DNA of 64,000 nucleotides. Origin: Teratosphaeria epicoccoides. Taxonomy: Eukaryota > Ascomycota > Dothideomycetes > Mycosphaerellales > Teratosphaeriaceae. Positions 34,256 through 44,049 of the stretch are shown in pieces (position 1 is the first letter of the stretch; each line of letters starts with the position of its first letter). Under the pieces are notes generated by a model. That model saw only the letters and a program-made list of their open reading frames with translations, did no database searches and had not been told where the DNA came from. The DNA is taken from assembly GCA_021401465.1 (NCBI GenBank), contig JADDMT010000084.1, positions 1 through 64,000 of the forward strand, in the 5' to 3' direction. The translations under genes and the position numbers were made by a program.

Positions 34256-36580
34256 ATGCCTTCGAAGAAAGACAGACAACAGAGGTCACGTTCCGCGTCA
34301 TCTGGCGGCAGTTCAAATTACGATCTAGCGAATGATTTAGAAGACCTGCTAAGCAACGATGGCGATAGTGTAGACGACGGCAACGAGGAGATGGCTAACT
34401 AGGAGCATGAGGATTTTACAGTGCCTAAAGCCTATACAAAGGCGACTAATGTAAGAAGCTACCCGCATATAGCGGCTATGCTAACATGCATACAGACGAC
34501 GACATACTAGTCACGAAGAGACTAGACGCATAAGCGGTCATCCTTACTACTAAGGCGGAATCGGCCGTACAAGAGGCTTTAGTTATTGTCTCGCGACACG
34601 CGACAAGATAGTAGCAAACCTGAGAATGACAGGGTAAAGACATAGCAGCCAAGCATCCGTCAAGGCTATTACAATAGCCGACCTACTAATCACAGGAGCG
34701 ACAGCAACAGTCAAAACTACCGTAACAGCGAGTCTCGTAGCCGCTAGGGCGATAGTAGTAGTCAAAGTCAGTCTAGGAGCTAGTCGAGTAGCCGTCAAGG
34801 CCATAATAGTAGCTAGACTACAAACTCCGACTAAGGATACGACTACTCTAGCAGCGAAGATATACGTAGTAGCCCTCCCGTGCATAAAGACAAGTTAATC
34901 GAGCCTTTGCTCGTTAAAGTCCGAGAACTCTCGTAGATAGACGCTTCACGAGGGCGGAAGGGCATTTCTGTGCTATACCCTACAGCTCCTACTTACTAGC
35001 CGAGTTGTAAGCATATTGCAATTAACTAGTAGCTCGTAGCGTGTAATATGCTAGGGATGAAAGGTCGAGTTAGCTCGAGGCTAGACGACGTAGATTTAGA
35101 TACTGTAAGTACCTGCGTAGGTCCTATAAGGAGGTGCTAATGTTAGGGGCGTAGATAAGGCAGAGGTTGCGTTAGTGTCGTAACAACTACACGAATAGAG
35201 TCAGAGAAGCTATACTCGCATAGTCTGGCAAGGTAGACGATAAGCAGGGTTTGAAGGACTAGGCCGCAGACATGTTAATAGAAAGCAGATTCGAATGCGA
35301 GAACGAAGAAGAGGTAAGGAGAGAAGGCTTAGATGTCGTCGAAAGTGCTAACATGTCACAGGACTAGAGGTTTCTAAGCCCGCTCGTAATCTTTTGTATG
35401 AAGAAGGCGTTCTTCTAGTTTAATTAGAAACTAGCATAGAATCCTTTAGAGTCACGCGAGGTAAACGCTTTCATGTTAAACAGCGTGTATGCTACTATTA
35501 CATACCTACTAGCCTAGATCAGAAATGGCCCTTCGGAGTTCAAGACAAAGGCTAGCAAGACGAGATGGGTTCTAGTTAGCGGTGTCGATATCGATGATAT
35601 CTTCGAGGGGAAGAAGAAGTATTAGGAAGAGCTCGATGCCGACAGACAGGAGGTCATCATAGCGACTATCATGGCACGTATATTAGGGGGGGAGGACGAA
35701 GGCAAGACAGCACTACTAGTGTAGGCGGCGCTAGCTATCAAGAAGGATCGCGGCATGACAGGCTTAGAGAGGGAATACAAGGACTTGCGGAGGCAAAAGG
35801 CGCTACGCGAGAATAGTACGGGGGAGACATTGTCGAGAGGGCCTATGCTAACTTCTGCTAGGTCGTACGCAATTATTAGGTTAGCGTAGTGTCAGCCTGA
35901 CACGACGATCAAGCTAGGCCTTAATGTCATTAATAGTAGGCGTTCGCAAGCATGTAGCGGATGTTTAAGCGGACACTAACAGAGGGAGCGAGGGCTATAA
36001 CGGCGGAAGGGCAAATGTTAGTAACTATAGTAGTAAGGCAAGCGATTATGACAGTAACGACTAGCCGATGCAGGGACTAGAGGAGCTATTGTCGCGGGAC
36101 ACCCTGCATAACGGTGTCGTGACAACGAGGTTAGTTTCTTGTCTAACATCATGGCCATGATTGCTAACATGTACTTGTCTAGTATGAAAGCTACTATAGT
36201 CGATAAGCCCTAACCTAGACACACGCAAGATGAAAGGTTAGTAGCCTTAGCGCGTCGTGAGGGCTAGCCATCGCTAACGAGGCGGAAGTAGCGAGAGGCC
36301 TAAGCTACGGAGTAGGCGGTTAATCGTGACTAGTGTAGACAAGCGGTATAGGCGAGGGGACTCATGTATCGACTAAACCGTGCTAATAACGGATAAACGC
36401 TAGCGCGGCTCTAGCGAGAGGCGAAACGCAAAGACTTACTAACACATAGTAAGTGCGATTATTGACTCTATGTATCGGCGTAGTTAATGACGATAGCTAT
36501 AGGACACGAAGCTTGACCGCGAAGGACAAAGACTAAGGCGACAGTAGGAGCCAAGCTTTGCTAGAGGCAGAGGCAAAAAA
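34256..36580 (+). pseudogene. P1 passenger gene with Ser/Arg-rich N-terminus
   Basis: ATG 34256 (MPSKKDRQQRSRSASSGG). Acidic and then Ser/Gln/Arg-rich low-complexity sequence to about 34850. After a frame change, probably intron or damage, follows a structured part: FLSPLVIFCMKKAFF, SVYATITYLLA, WVLVSGVDIDDIFEGKKKY, then GMTGLEREYKDLRRQKAL (35380-35800). The low-complexity start suggests a nuclear protein. The family is not recognised, and the 3' end is approximate. A further short open frame (TLLEQIKGYSDKVFNDATF) lies at 36780-37010. Confidence 0.38.
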
Positions 36581-36594
36581 TGCTAGGTAAGTGT

Positions 36595-37545
36595 GCTAGT
36601 AGTATACTAGCGTTATGCTACTAACATACCGCTAGTACTTCGATATTAATAGGAGGTGCTAGCGGTAGTTTAGTAGCCACGTAGTATACATTAGCTAACG
36701 ATTATAATGTAGCATAGCATACGCTCTGCTCGATTAGTATGATCTTATAAGCAACTAGTCAAACGTTGTAGAGAAGGTAGAGGATGCGCTCGACGACTCT
36801 AAGTTAAGGGATAGTCAGTTGTAGTAGCACACTACATTCACGGACTCGACCTTGTTAGAGCAGATCAAGGGCTATAGCGACAAGGTCTTTAATGATGCGA
36901 CCTTCAAGAAGCTACAGGAGGGGCGAAATAGTAGCGCTTTAGGAAAGTCGGTTGTAGTGAAGGTAAGCTAGTAGAACGGAATAGAGGATAAGGGCGAGTA
37001 GAAGATTCATGTGTAAGAGCCGATACAGGATGTGTAGATAGTGTGTAGTAGCTATGCATTTGTTACTAGCTATACTGATTAAGGTCTTCGGGCATAAGGC
37101 GCAAGTCAGATATAGTAGCTTGCTTGAATTCAAGAGGCGTCGTAAGAGCTACGTTTAAGCTGTATATGTGTTTAGTGTTAGCAAATCTGCTTAATTCGCG
37201 TTGTATGTCAGGTCTAGTGTAAATAGTAAAAGAGTATAGTGCGACAACAACGAGATGTATAGTATTAACTAAAATCATGACTTTAACATCTATTGCATGC
37301 AAATTGTTTTGATTCGAGTAGCTCGGCTTGCGTGCCCGAGCTACTTGCCGCTAGTATACTGCTAGTAGTAAGTTACTTACTAGTAGCACTCTTACACTAT
37401 AAGCTACTCGCGTCTGCGACACGAGTAGCTCAGGAGGGGCTGAGTTTCTCGGGGGTACATACGAGCAGGCCAAGTTAGACGAGTAGGTAAGTAAGCTAAG
37501 TAACACAAGTTACTCGGTCTACTTAGGGCCTTGGTTTTCGAGACG
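36595..37545. repeat. Right end of P1: palindromes, short ORF and subterminal repeats
   Basis: Holds CTAGTAGTATACTAGC-type motifs at 36595-36612 and 37348-37371, a short damaged frame at 36780-37010, several CGAGTAG/CTACTCG words near 37315-37520 and the terminal inverted repeat at 37533-37545. Confidence 0.5.
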
Positions 37546-37547
37546 TA

Positions 37548-38245
37548 AGGGTCACGTCTAACGTAGTAGTTCATTCTAGAGGAGCAAGCCCTCTAAGCCT
37601 AAAGACAGTAGCAAGAAGCCTCTAAGCAGCTGCTACATCTGTAGAGCGAGAGACTACTAGGCGGCTCGCTGTCCTAAACGAAGTAATAGGAAAAAGGTAA
37701 GCAAGGTGTCCGAAACCTCCCTAGAGGGGAGGCGAAAGAAGGACAAGCCTAAGACAACTAAATGGCTACCGCAGGTATCTAAGCTGTCTGTTACTAATAG
37801 TGTAGACTCGTGGCCTGCCTAGCGCCTATCCGGTGCGGTCTAAGTTAATGGCTCGCTTAAGCTAGTAGACTATATGCTAGACGACCTTGCGGAGGTTAAC
37901 GTGATACCCTAGCGGGTAATCGTATGGCTCGGTTTGAAGCCGATCCTAGGAGCCCTGCTACCTACCATGAAGTCCTTTTAGGGCGAAGGCGTAGCGGCTT
38001 AAGGCGCGTACAACGTGCGCCTCTAACTCGCGGACTCCTTAGGAGAAGTGCGCGAGACTAACAAAGTCTTCTACGCTAAAGACGTTCCTAATAAGGAGCT
38101 CCTACTTAGCCGCCCTTAGCGCTACAAGCAGGGAGTCGTTGTTAATAGAGCTACTAACAATTAGTTCTACAGCTCTATAGGCAAAGTTCCTGTAGTAAGG
38201 ATGCGTGACGCACATGGCTTCTACAAGGACATGAAGAAGGTCTAA
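37548..38245 (+). pseudogene. Fam360 gag-protease, second part (R6)
   Basis: Resumes gag exactly where P1 interrupts it. Damaged zinc knuckle near 37635-37680 (CYICRARDY...AARC), protease-like region, then TAA 38243-38245, in frame with the pol ATG at 38249. Confidence 0.8.
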
Positions 38246-38248
38246 TGT

Positions 38249-38781
38249 ATGTATGCAGTCTGTATATAGAACGTCAAGGAAGACGTTACCCTTCCGCCTG
38301 AGTTAGAGGAATACGCCGATATTTTCGACATAGAGGCTACGGCCTATGCCCGGGCCCTAGACGCGGAACATGCGATTAACCTTAAGGAGGGTTATAATCC
38401 TCTGTATTAGCCTCTATACCCTATGTCAGAATCGCAGCTCGAAACACTTCGAGACTATCTCTACAAGGCGCAAAGAAACGCGTGGATCCGACGAAGCGAC
38501 AGCGAGGCTAGAGCGCTAGTTATGTTCGTCCTAAAGAAGGATAACACGCTCCGCCTATGCGTTAGCTATAAGGGCCTTAACGCGGTAACTTAGAAGAACC
38601 GATGCCCCCCTACTACTTATTAGCAAGACGCTTGACCGCCTTAGTCGCGCTGCTATCATCTCGTCTATTGACTTGAAGGACGCCTACTACTAGATACCGA
38701 TCCGAAAGGGCGACAAGTAGAAGACCGCATTCTAAACGTAGTACAGATACTTTAAGTATATAGTAATGCCGTTTAGCTTGA
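38249..38781 (+). pseudogene. Fam360 pol start and truncated RT (R6)
   Basis: Starts MYAVCI and contains LRLCVSYKGLNAVT and DLKDAYY equivalents up to MPFSLT, where sequence jumps to the integrase. The YLDD catalytic motif, the rest of RT, RNase H and the integrase N-terminus are missing. Confidence 0.78.
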
Positions 38782-39613
38782 CTTCTATCTACAGACTAAT
38801 AGTAAGACTAAACGTATGAACTAGACTCTTAAGTAGTACCTTTAGTGCTACTACGCTAAGAACCAGGATGCCTAGGCTAACGTAATTCCTATAGCGGAAT
38901 TTGCAGTTAATAACAGCATGCATGCTACTATGTGTATGTCGCCATTTTAGATTCTTTATAGCTTTGATCTAGAAATACACCTAGAACCGCCTCAGGACGA
39001 GTCTTCTAAGGAGAGGGTGCCAGCCGCTACGGAATTAGCGTAGCGTATACGCGAGGTACATTCGGTGCTAATAGAACACTAGAAAAAGGCCTTAGAATCC
39101 TAGATTAAACATAATAACGCCTGTGCTAAACCGATGTAGTACGTAGTTAGTACGAAGGTGTTACTGTTAATGAAGAATCTTAAGCTAAAACTTCTAAGTA
39201 AGAAGATGACGCCAAGGTTCGTCGGACCCTTCCGGATACGCAACGTAATAGGCTCGCAGGCGTACTAGCTATTATTGCCATCGTCGTATTGTGTACATGA
39301 CGTCTTCTACGTATCTCTACTCGAACTATGGGTACAGCATAAGGGCGAAGAGCCCGCGGACCTAATGCTAGTAGCAGAAGAGAACGAAGAGTAGGAAGTT
39401 AAGGGTATTAAGGACAGTATGCGGCGCAAGGGCGCAACGCACTTTCTAGTGAAGTAGAAAGGATACCTACCTAAGTACATATAATAGGTTCCGGCTAAAG
39501 ACTGCAAGAACGCTCTAGAAGCTATTCGTGAATTCGAAGAGCGGAGGAGGCATAAGCAGGGCTTAAGAAGGTCGATTCGTAGGAAGATAAGGGCTTTAGA
39601 GCAGAATTCTTAA
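38782..39613 (+). pseudogene. Fam360 integrase end and chromodomain (R6)
   Basis: Begins FYLQTN and runs through AEFAVNNSMHATM, GPFRIRNVIGSQAY and HDVFYVSLLELW to the chromodomain (LVK, KGYLPKYI) and TAA 39611-39613. It matches R4 18140-18973 closely; most differences are transitions. Confidence 0.8.
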
Positions 39614-39753
39614 CATGTGTATGTAGCGCATGACGCGCGGAGTAATAACAAGAAGCAAACGCCCTACTTATACATCATTGATGCCTAAAGGCACACCTAG
39701 AATAAACCCAAGGAGAACAAGAGACATGCTCGGATTAGCTTTATAGCTAATGC

Positions 39754-41250
39754 TTAGTGACTACTAGTTAGGGGCTTCCTAACCGAACCTAAAGTAGGAG
39801 AGTCTTTCTTGTTATAGTCCGCTAGGGACTACCTACCTGCACAGGGTCTACTAAACACCCTGAAGCAACTATGAGTGACAGGGGTAGCAATGCCACGAAG
39901 AGAGGCTAGTATCTTCTTCTTTAGTAGGTTGCGAGGGAGCTCGTCTTTAGAGCCTATAGTAGCCAGAGAACTAGCGACATCCTTACTACGCCTAGTTATG
40001 ACGACTACCTTATCCTTAGCATCAGAAGGCAAAGAGACTCGAGCGCGCTTGCGGCTGTCGCGCTTAGCCCTCGAGATCATCTTACGCTTCTTGACATGAG
40101 TGTCAACTACATTATTAGACTTAGTGTCCCCCTTAGGCGTAACTAGTACGGTGACACTATGGCGCGAAGGGATCACGTTAGGACCGAAGGTATCCTAGAC
40201 GTCGTCATCCTCCTCATCCTCAAAGATCTGGCCTAGAGGCTTGTGCCTTAGTGTCTTGACAGACGTAGTACAGGTCGCAAGTAGGGAAGGTTCGGCTTCC
40301 TCGTCGCTAACCTCAATTTCGGCCCTAGCCTTCTTCTTCTTCTTAGACAGTAGTGTCGAGGCGGCGTAGGCAGCGGCGCTACAATGTGTTAGCTATACGC
40401 ACGCGACAGGATTTGAGTAAGTAACTTACAGCTTAGTCCTCAGGACCGGCTTAGAGGCAGGCTGTCTCTTAGTACGGCGCTAGGGCATAGCCTTAGCGGC
40501 AGGAGCAGTGAATTGCTTGATAACCTTCTTGCGGATCATCCGCGTCTTAAAGTCATTGTTAATAGAGGCAAGGGCCCCGAGTTGCTAACGCTAACAGCTA
40601 GTCGGATATTTCTCGACGCTAACGTTAGCCTAGCGGAGAAAGTCAGCATTCATAATCAGAGGGTACCCGCACTATATGCGTACTATAGCGAAGGTCTTAA
40701 CCCTAACAGTTAGCACCTTTAAGATCTTCTAGACTAAGTCTGCGATTAGACCTAGACAAACGTTTTCGCCTGTTAGCAGAGAGTCGAAGCGAACACTGCT
40801 ATAAGAACGGTTAGTAGTCGCGGTAAAGCACAAGAGGGCGCTAAGCAGGTAGGCGAGTGCCTCGCGGTACTTAGCCTGTAGGCTGTTTATAGTCAGAGTG
40901 CCTTTAGCAATCCCCTTGTCGCGCGTACTCTAGAAGTCATCGATGTTACAGCAGAGCTAGTTATACTCGCTATATACCTCTTTAGGGAGGTCTTAGCATT
41001 TTTGATGCTTGCTATTATAGTTAACACAATTGCGGTAGACACTGCCCTTATCAAATCCGCTAACATAGATCTCGGCTACGCTTTAGTTAGTATAAGTCAC
41101 GCATACCTCGCAGGTAGGGGACGCCTTACTAACACGCGGAGGAGAGATGTGTGCAGCTTAGCTACTAAGGTTGTCAAGGCATTGTCGACACAAGCGACAA
41201 TCGCGGGCAGAGCGAGTAGCGTCGAACTTAGTCTGTAGCATATAAGCCAT
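39754..41250 (-). pseudogene. Antisense cysteine-rich gene of Fam360, R6 copy
   Basis: Third copy, again exactly 1,497 bp (ATG 41250, TAA 39754-39756). Cys at codons 18, 21, 24, 50, 75 and 85; Tyr at 53 and 78. Open stretch 40176-39829 covers the Lys/Arg-rich C-terminal part. The 51-bp intron with GTAAGT, GCTAACA and TAG is kept. Although R6 has lost 1.8 kb of pol, this gene has no insertion or deletion relative to R3 and R4. Confidence 0.6.
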
Positions 41251-42048
41251 TATAGCTAAGACGGGTTAATTGATCTTAATTAATTGATTAAAGAAGAAGA
41301 AGCTCTAGTACAGACCTGCAGACATAGCGAGGCGCAAGCTAAGCGAAATAGGAGTAGAGGTCGATGTTAGTGTCTTAGAACAGGAAGTTTAGGAAAGCGA
41401 CGAGGTTTTTATACCCTCTGACAGCCCCCCTATTGCCTACCGCAACTATTAAGCTAGTAACTCAAACTACATGCGTAGAGTACCTGCCTTTAGTTAACTT
41501 ACAAGGGGACCGAATGATGTAATAATAGATAACACGGCTGTTACGCATATGCGCTGACTACACTCGTGCTAGCCTACTAGCATGAAAATGTGGCGAGGCC
41601 CGCGCTAGGAGCACGCTCCTGCTGTTTCGAGCGGCGCGCGTAGAGTGTCCGCATACTTTCCTACTACCCTAAGGTTCTATGACACATTCTTCACAGTCAC
41701 GACTAAATAGGGATAGCCAAGCTACTTGGCGAGGCTGGCGCGCATGCTCGCCCCATAATTTCAAGGATTAACTAAAGTACGTGCTTATAGTGTCCTAATA
41801 TCTCGATCTACATATAAAGCGAAGGTATTACAAAGCTACCTAACATGTAACAGGTTAAAACCCGCCTAAGTTAGCAGCCTCTGCCTCGTACTTACTACGA
41901 AGGTGTTAAGGTATACGCATGACACATGTTATATAGGCTATCTACCTATTTACCCTTACGTAGTATAAGTATGCTATATCCTATACTCTATACATTCTGC
42001 ATGTATTACTTAGTAAGGCTAGGGACATCCTTATAGGAGGAGAGGTAG
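41251..42048 (-). promoter_or_regulatory. Spacer and putative promoter of the antisense gene, R6 copy
   Basis: TATAAAAA (minus strand) at 41406-41413, again 163 bp from the ATG. Polypurine tract AGGAGGAGAGGTAG at its right end primes the plus strand at the LTR. Confidence 0.5.
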
Positions 42049-42408
42049 TGATACAGTTGATACTAGGGGGCTATTAGAACCGCATGGTTTCTAATGCCTA
42101 CCCTTAGCATGTAGTAACCCTACTACATATAGCAAGGGGGTCCTTCGTACATATGTTAGCTTATATGTCGTCTAAGAGAGATTAGTTGTCAATGTAGGAC
42201 GCCTCTACGTCGCTGACCCTATGGTACCCCTGCAGGGTTAGGCTCAGACAAGCTTTCCCTAATTAAGGAGTGTTAGGGGTTATAAGCACCCTTAGCGCTA
42301 CCTCTGCAATAAGCAGAAAGTAGCGCTATCTTGTACCTACTAAAAGGTCGGATTACTCTGTTACACTGCGAGATATTTCTATATCATATAGCATATACAT
42401 CTATATCA
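42049..42408 (+). repeat. 3' LTR of R6 (360 bp)
   Basis: Starts TGATACAGTTGATACTAG and ends TATATCA, the only copy read on its own strand with both TG and CA termini unmutated. It defines the true LTR ends. Confidence 0.92.
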
Positions 42409-42744
42409 TTAGTAGACTACTAGCACTAGTATTAATACTCTATAAGGCAGTTAACCTTTACTACAACTTCGCCTCTAATATAAGGTATATATTTGCAGAA
42501 GCCCTAATCATCAAGCCGCCTTGCGAGGCAACTGCGACTAATAATCGTCTGTTCTTCCTACATGATAGTCTCGCAGATATTAACATAGTAGACACTAATA
42601 GCTATAGCTTACTACACATACTTGTGCTAGTGCGGCTAGTCGATTACCTGAGGTAGCATGGTGAAAACAACGACGATATTAGTGCTGATAGATTATTGTT
42701 AATGGGTATATAGGCCTAAGGAGGTGTTAGAAGGTCGATTCTTG
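42409..42744 (+). pseudogene. RIP-mutated remnant with a coherent ORF, target of R6
   Basis: Still TA-rich and TG/CA-poor like the repeats. One frame (42411-42720) reads SRLLALVLILYKAVN, then IKPPCEATATNNRLFFLHDS and NSYSLLHILVLVRLVDYLR with only TAG stops near its end. I do not recognise it; it could be part of another transposon or of a duplicated gene. Base composition returns to normal at about 42745, the edge of the mutated block. Confidence 0.45.
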
Positions 42745-42954
42745 ATGTGGGAGAACACCCCTCATGTGGAATTGGCACATTTGGACCGCCGTCCAACAGG
42801 CGGATCGGGTCCATGATTCATGGAGAAGCAGTGCCGAGGTCCATGACAAGCGAGCATCGATCGACTTTTATTGTCGGTGTTGTAACACATTCATCCTCGC
42901 ACAGCACCAATTCGGCCGCAAGGAGTCACAGCTTCATACAGTCTCGTTCTCACC

Positions 42955-43813
42955 ATGGCAAACGACAGTATAGCACTCCTCTGCACTCTCCATCCCTCCT
43001 CACCTCAAAAGCAAGAAACAGTACAGTTCCCACTACTCATACTCCCTCCATTATCCCGCCCGTTAATACACAACATAGATCCTCACTCATCTCCGCGCAG
43101 CAGCGAGAGAATACTACCGCAACCCCAACGCCCAATGTACCGCCTGGTCCTACTGCACTCCCTTCCCACCACCAAACCCCGACTCCGCCGCCAACCTCGT
43201 CATCTGCGGTCTGGAAATCTACACCTCCAAAACCGCCCTCTAATCCCAGCAAAACGAGCCCTGGTTCCACTCCTACCACTGCAACGCCGAAGAAGGAAAC
43301 TGGTACGCGAAGCCTGAGGAACTGGTCGCATGGTACCACGTCACTGGCTTCGTCGCGAGGCCCAAAGCTCCTCGAGATGGGGAGACGTGTCTCGTTTCTG
43401 TCACGCGGATGACGGCGAAGGGGAGTATGGCGGAGGTGTTGGACGTGATCCGGGGTTTCGCGGTGTGGGTTGAGAGGGTGGAAGCGGGAGTTTTGACGTA
43501 TGCGGGGTTTGAGAGGAGGAAGGCGGACAGGGAGGAGGTGGTATTGTATGTCAGGTATCGTGATCGGGAGGCTTTGTGGGGGCATTCGAGGGCGAGAGAG
43601 CATGGGGAGGTTGTGTAAGTGTTCGTGTGCCTCGATGCAGGAGTGACGGGTTTCGGGGTTGGGGGGCGCTGACGTTGTGTGTGGTGTAGGGAGAGGTTGA
43701 AGGGTCTGCTGAGCGATGATGTGGCTGCTGGTACGACGCTTTGGGAGGAGGTGGGGGATAGCTTTGTTGCGGAAGGTGAGGGCTCTGCTTCGAGGCATGG
43801 AGCCAAGCTTTGA
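42955..43813 (+). pseudogene. ABM-domain protein (antibiotic biosynthesis monooxygenase-like) with a premature stop
   Basis: Model: exons 42955-43020, 43079-43614, 43690-43813, with introns of 58 bp (GTACAG...ATAG) and 75 bp (GTAAGT...GTAG); 242 codons. The start CTCACCATGG has good context. The protein shows two ferredoxin-like ABM-type halves: an N-terminal one (LLCTLHPSSPQKQET, REYYRNPNA, LVICGLEIYTSKTAL) and a C-terminal one (WYHVTGFVARPKAPRDGE, LVSVTRMTAKGSMAEVLDVI, VVLYVRYRDREAL). Small ABM proteins act as monooxygenases or stress-related enzymes; substrate unknown. Codon 77 is TAA (43241-43243) inside a region where family members continue with Gln. CAA to TAA is a RIP-type change, 830 bp from the nearest LTR, so the gene is probably inactivated. 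An unrecognised intron is a less likely explanation. Confidence 0.6.
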
Positions 43814-44049
43814 TGACGATGGCATCAAGCTGGGCGCCAGCTACTGGCCCTTCCCTCTGCCAACTTGTTGACCATTCCGAAACAACAACAACGAGATGTC
43901 GAAGCGCCAATGACGACAACGCGGGAACCTTAGCCACAAGATCCAGCAGCACACTTGCCTTCCACCTACCCGACCCAATTTCGCAGACGAACGCAACGAC
44001 CACCGCCATTGCTCGCCTCTGCAGACAAACGCCACATCTAAACCGTTCA

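Larger units (their letters stand above)
23834..37545 (-). mobile_element. P1: 13.7-kb DNA transposon with Plavaka-type transposase and passenger genes
   Basis: Terminal inverted repeats CATCTCGAAAACC (left) and CGTCTCGAAAACC (right, reversed) differ by one RIP-type base. TA on both sides (23832-23833, 37546-37547) is the likely target duplication: gag reads through as ccc-ta-agggtcacg when P1 is removed. Both ends carry subterminal AGTAGACCGAGTA and ACTCG/CGAGT words. Inside are a transposase on the minus strand and at least four further degraded reading frames, including a MYND-finger gene. Plavaka elements are a fungal transposon class related to CACTA-like transposons. The strand given is that of the transposase. 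Confidence 0.72.
22344..42408 (+). mobile_element. Fam360 copy R6, split by P1 and internally deleted
   Basis: Plus-strand element with LTRs at 22344-22703 and 42049-42408. Without P1 it is about 6.35 kb, roughly 1.8 kb shorter than R3, because RT is joined directly to the integrase end near 38781. The antisense gene is kept. The flanks do not match (cctac on the left in R5 gag, ttagt on the right). Confidence 0.85.

Noticed and set aside
1..42408. CRISPR arrays, operons, prophage features
   Set aside because: The sequence is eukaryotic (spliceosomal introns, LTR retrotransposons); repeats here are transposons and their LTRs.
42747..43412. 221-aa plus-strand ORF and 263-aa minus-strand ORF over the ABM gene
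   Set aside because: Low-complexity Pro/Ser/Thr shadows of a GC-rich coding region. The spliced third frame gives a recognisable ABM protein.
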